Shown in pieces: positions 63,244 to 64,000 of a stretch of 64,000 bases of DNA (within the stretch, counting starts at the first letter, position 1; each line of letters starts with the position of its first letter). Below the pieces are notes generated by a model that worked only from the letters and a program-made list of their open reading frames with translations, had not been told where the DNA came from and searched no databases. The translations under genes and the position numbers were made by a program. The stretch covers positions 134,001 to 198,000 of the forward strand of contig NZ_WQHP01000005.1 in the NCBI RefSeq assembly GCF_013035315.1, written 5' to 3'. Source of the stretch: Ruegeria arenilitoris (GTDB lineage: Bacteria > Pseudomonadota > Alphaproteobacteria > Rhodobacterales > Rhodobacteraceae).

Positions 63244-64000
63244 ATGGATACGCAGAGCTCAGAAAGCCCCGTGCGCACAGCGCATCTGCCGCAAGTGACC
63301 GAGCCCAGAAACCCCGGCATGGATCTGGATCTGGACTGGGTGCGCGCCGTGCAAGCCAACACCTCGGCCATTGAGCGCCGCGCCGCGACCCTGCCCGGTC
63401 GCCGGTCGGTGAAAAAGGACTATCAGGCCGCGTGGCTCCTGAAGGCGATCACGATGATCGACCTGACCACCCTGTCGGGCGATGACACCGTAGGCCGCGT
63501 GCGCCGACTATGCGCCAAGGCCCGCCAGCCCGTGGCCTCTTCGGTTCTGCAAGCGCTGGACATGCCGCCGATCACAACGGGTGCGGTCTGCGTCTATCAT
63601 GACATGATCGAAACCGCCGTCGACGCGCTGCATGGTACTGGCATTCCGGTTGCCGCCGTGTCGACCGGTTTCCCGGCTGGCCTGTCCCCGTTCCACCTGC
63701 GCGTGGCCGAGATCGAGGAAAGCGTGAAGGCCGGGGCCGAAGAGATCGACATCGTGATCTCGCGTCGTCACGTGCTTTCGGGCGACTGGCAGGCTTTGTA
63801 TGAAGAGATGAAGGCCTTCCGCGTTGCCTGCGGCGATGCGCATGTCAAAGCCATCCTCGCAACCGGAGAGCTGGGCAGCTTGCGCAATGTCGCGCGCGCC
63901 TCGCTGGTGTGCATGATGGCAGGTGCGGATTTCATTAAGACCTCGACCGGCAAGGAAAGCGTCAACGCCACACTGCCCGTGTCGTTGGTCATGATCCGCG
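63244..64000 (+). CDS. deoC: deoxyribose-phosphate aldolase (3' end outside the window)
   Basis: The first 252 codons of a DeoC-type aldolase splitting 2-deoxyribose 5-phosphate into glyceraldehyde 3-phosphate and acetaldehyde. Seen are the Schiff-base Lys region VKAILATGELGS, and FIKTSTGKE near the window end. AAAGGA lies 7 nt before the ATG. The N-terminus has an extra 60-residue, proline-containing segment before the barrel, longer than enterobacterial DeoC. Divergent from sitA with the Mur operator between them. Confidence 0.93.
   Translation, partial: MDTQSSESPVRTAHLPQVTEPRNPGMDLDLDWVRAVQANTSAIERRAATLPGRRSVKKDYQAAWLLKAITMIDLTTLSGDDTVGRVRRLCAKARQPVASSVLQALDMPPITTGAVCVYHDMIETAVDALHGTGIPVAAVSTGFPAGLSPFHLRVAEIEESVKAGAEEIDIVISRRHVLSGDWQALYEEMKAFRVACGDAHVKAILATGELGSLRNVARASLVCMMAGADFIKTSTGKESVNATLPVSLVMIR

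Overview
The window looks like a chromosomal segment of a marine Rhodobacterales alphaproteobacterium of the Roseobacter group (Ruegeria-like). I infer this from gene content and order: an sdhCDA block, an ethylmalonyl-CoA pathway pair (mesaconyl-CoA hydratase and an Mcl2-type malyl-CoA thioesterase), mdh and sucCD-sucAB-lpd, phaAB, a RpoE/ChrR singlet-oxygen pair next to DUF1365, and a Mur-box-controlled SitABCD manganese transporter. The backbone is GC-rich with short intergenic gaps and many 1-4 nt gene overlaps. No species can be fixed from the sequence alone.

Layout. 1-9760: a gene tail, then sdhA-sdhD-sdhC, a vWA-like secreted protein, the mch/DUF1737/NnrU/mcl2 operon, small genes, a TauE/SafE permease, mdh and a glycosyltransferase. 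9985-19398: sucC, sucD, a DUF805 membrane protein, sucA, sucB, a small protein, a MAPEG protein and lpd, i.e. succinyl-CoA synthetase plus 2-oxoglutarate dehydrogenase. The sdh and suc blocks carry the same paired GTGATCAC operator with identical spacing, which suggests one TCA-cycle regulator. 19419-23607: a TetR gene divergent from a quinone/NAD(P)H oxidoreductase with three matching operators, then an ftsE-ftsX-plsC-PPOX operon. 23792-30245: a zinc-ribbon membrane protein, a TIGR02302 protein, lysA, two tiny lipoproteins and argH. 30267-36150: TlpA-like thioredoxin, small proteins, a sterol-desaturase-family hydroxylase, a stand-alone EAL protein, phaA and phaB.

36204-51181 is a mosaic accessory region with lower GC and looser gene packing. 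It ends at the 3' end of tRNA-Ser(GCT), next to a tyrosine recombinase. It holds small orphan genes, an HNH-type protein, a terminase-small-subunit-like protein, a secreted thermonuclease with a tandem array of 19-residue cysteine repeats, an IS5-family element whose end supplies the start codon of an AraC regulator, a DUF1254/DUF1214 secreted protein, and a ~1100-residue protein that combines an archaeo-eukaryotic-primase-like N-terminus with a helicase-like, cysteine-cluster-containing C-terminal part. A long near-perfect hairpin lies upstream of that last gene. No distal copy of the tRNA-derived att site could be seen, so the element may be decayed or composite.

51438-64000 returns to backbone: a secreted protein, DUF3775, DUF1365, rpoE-chrR with a recognisable own promoter, a secreted protein, rmuC, mutL (with the endonuclease motif), sitDCBA under a perfect 19-bp Mur-type palindrome, and the start of deoC.
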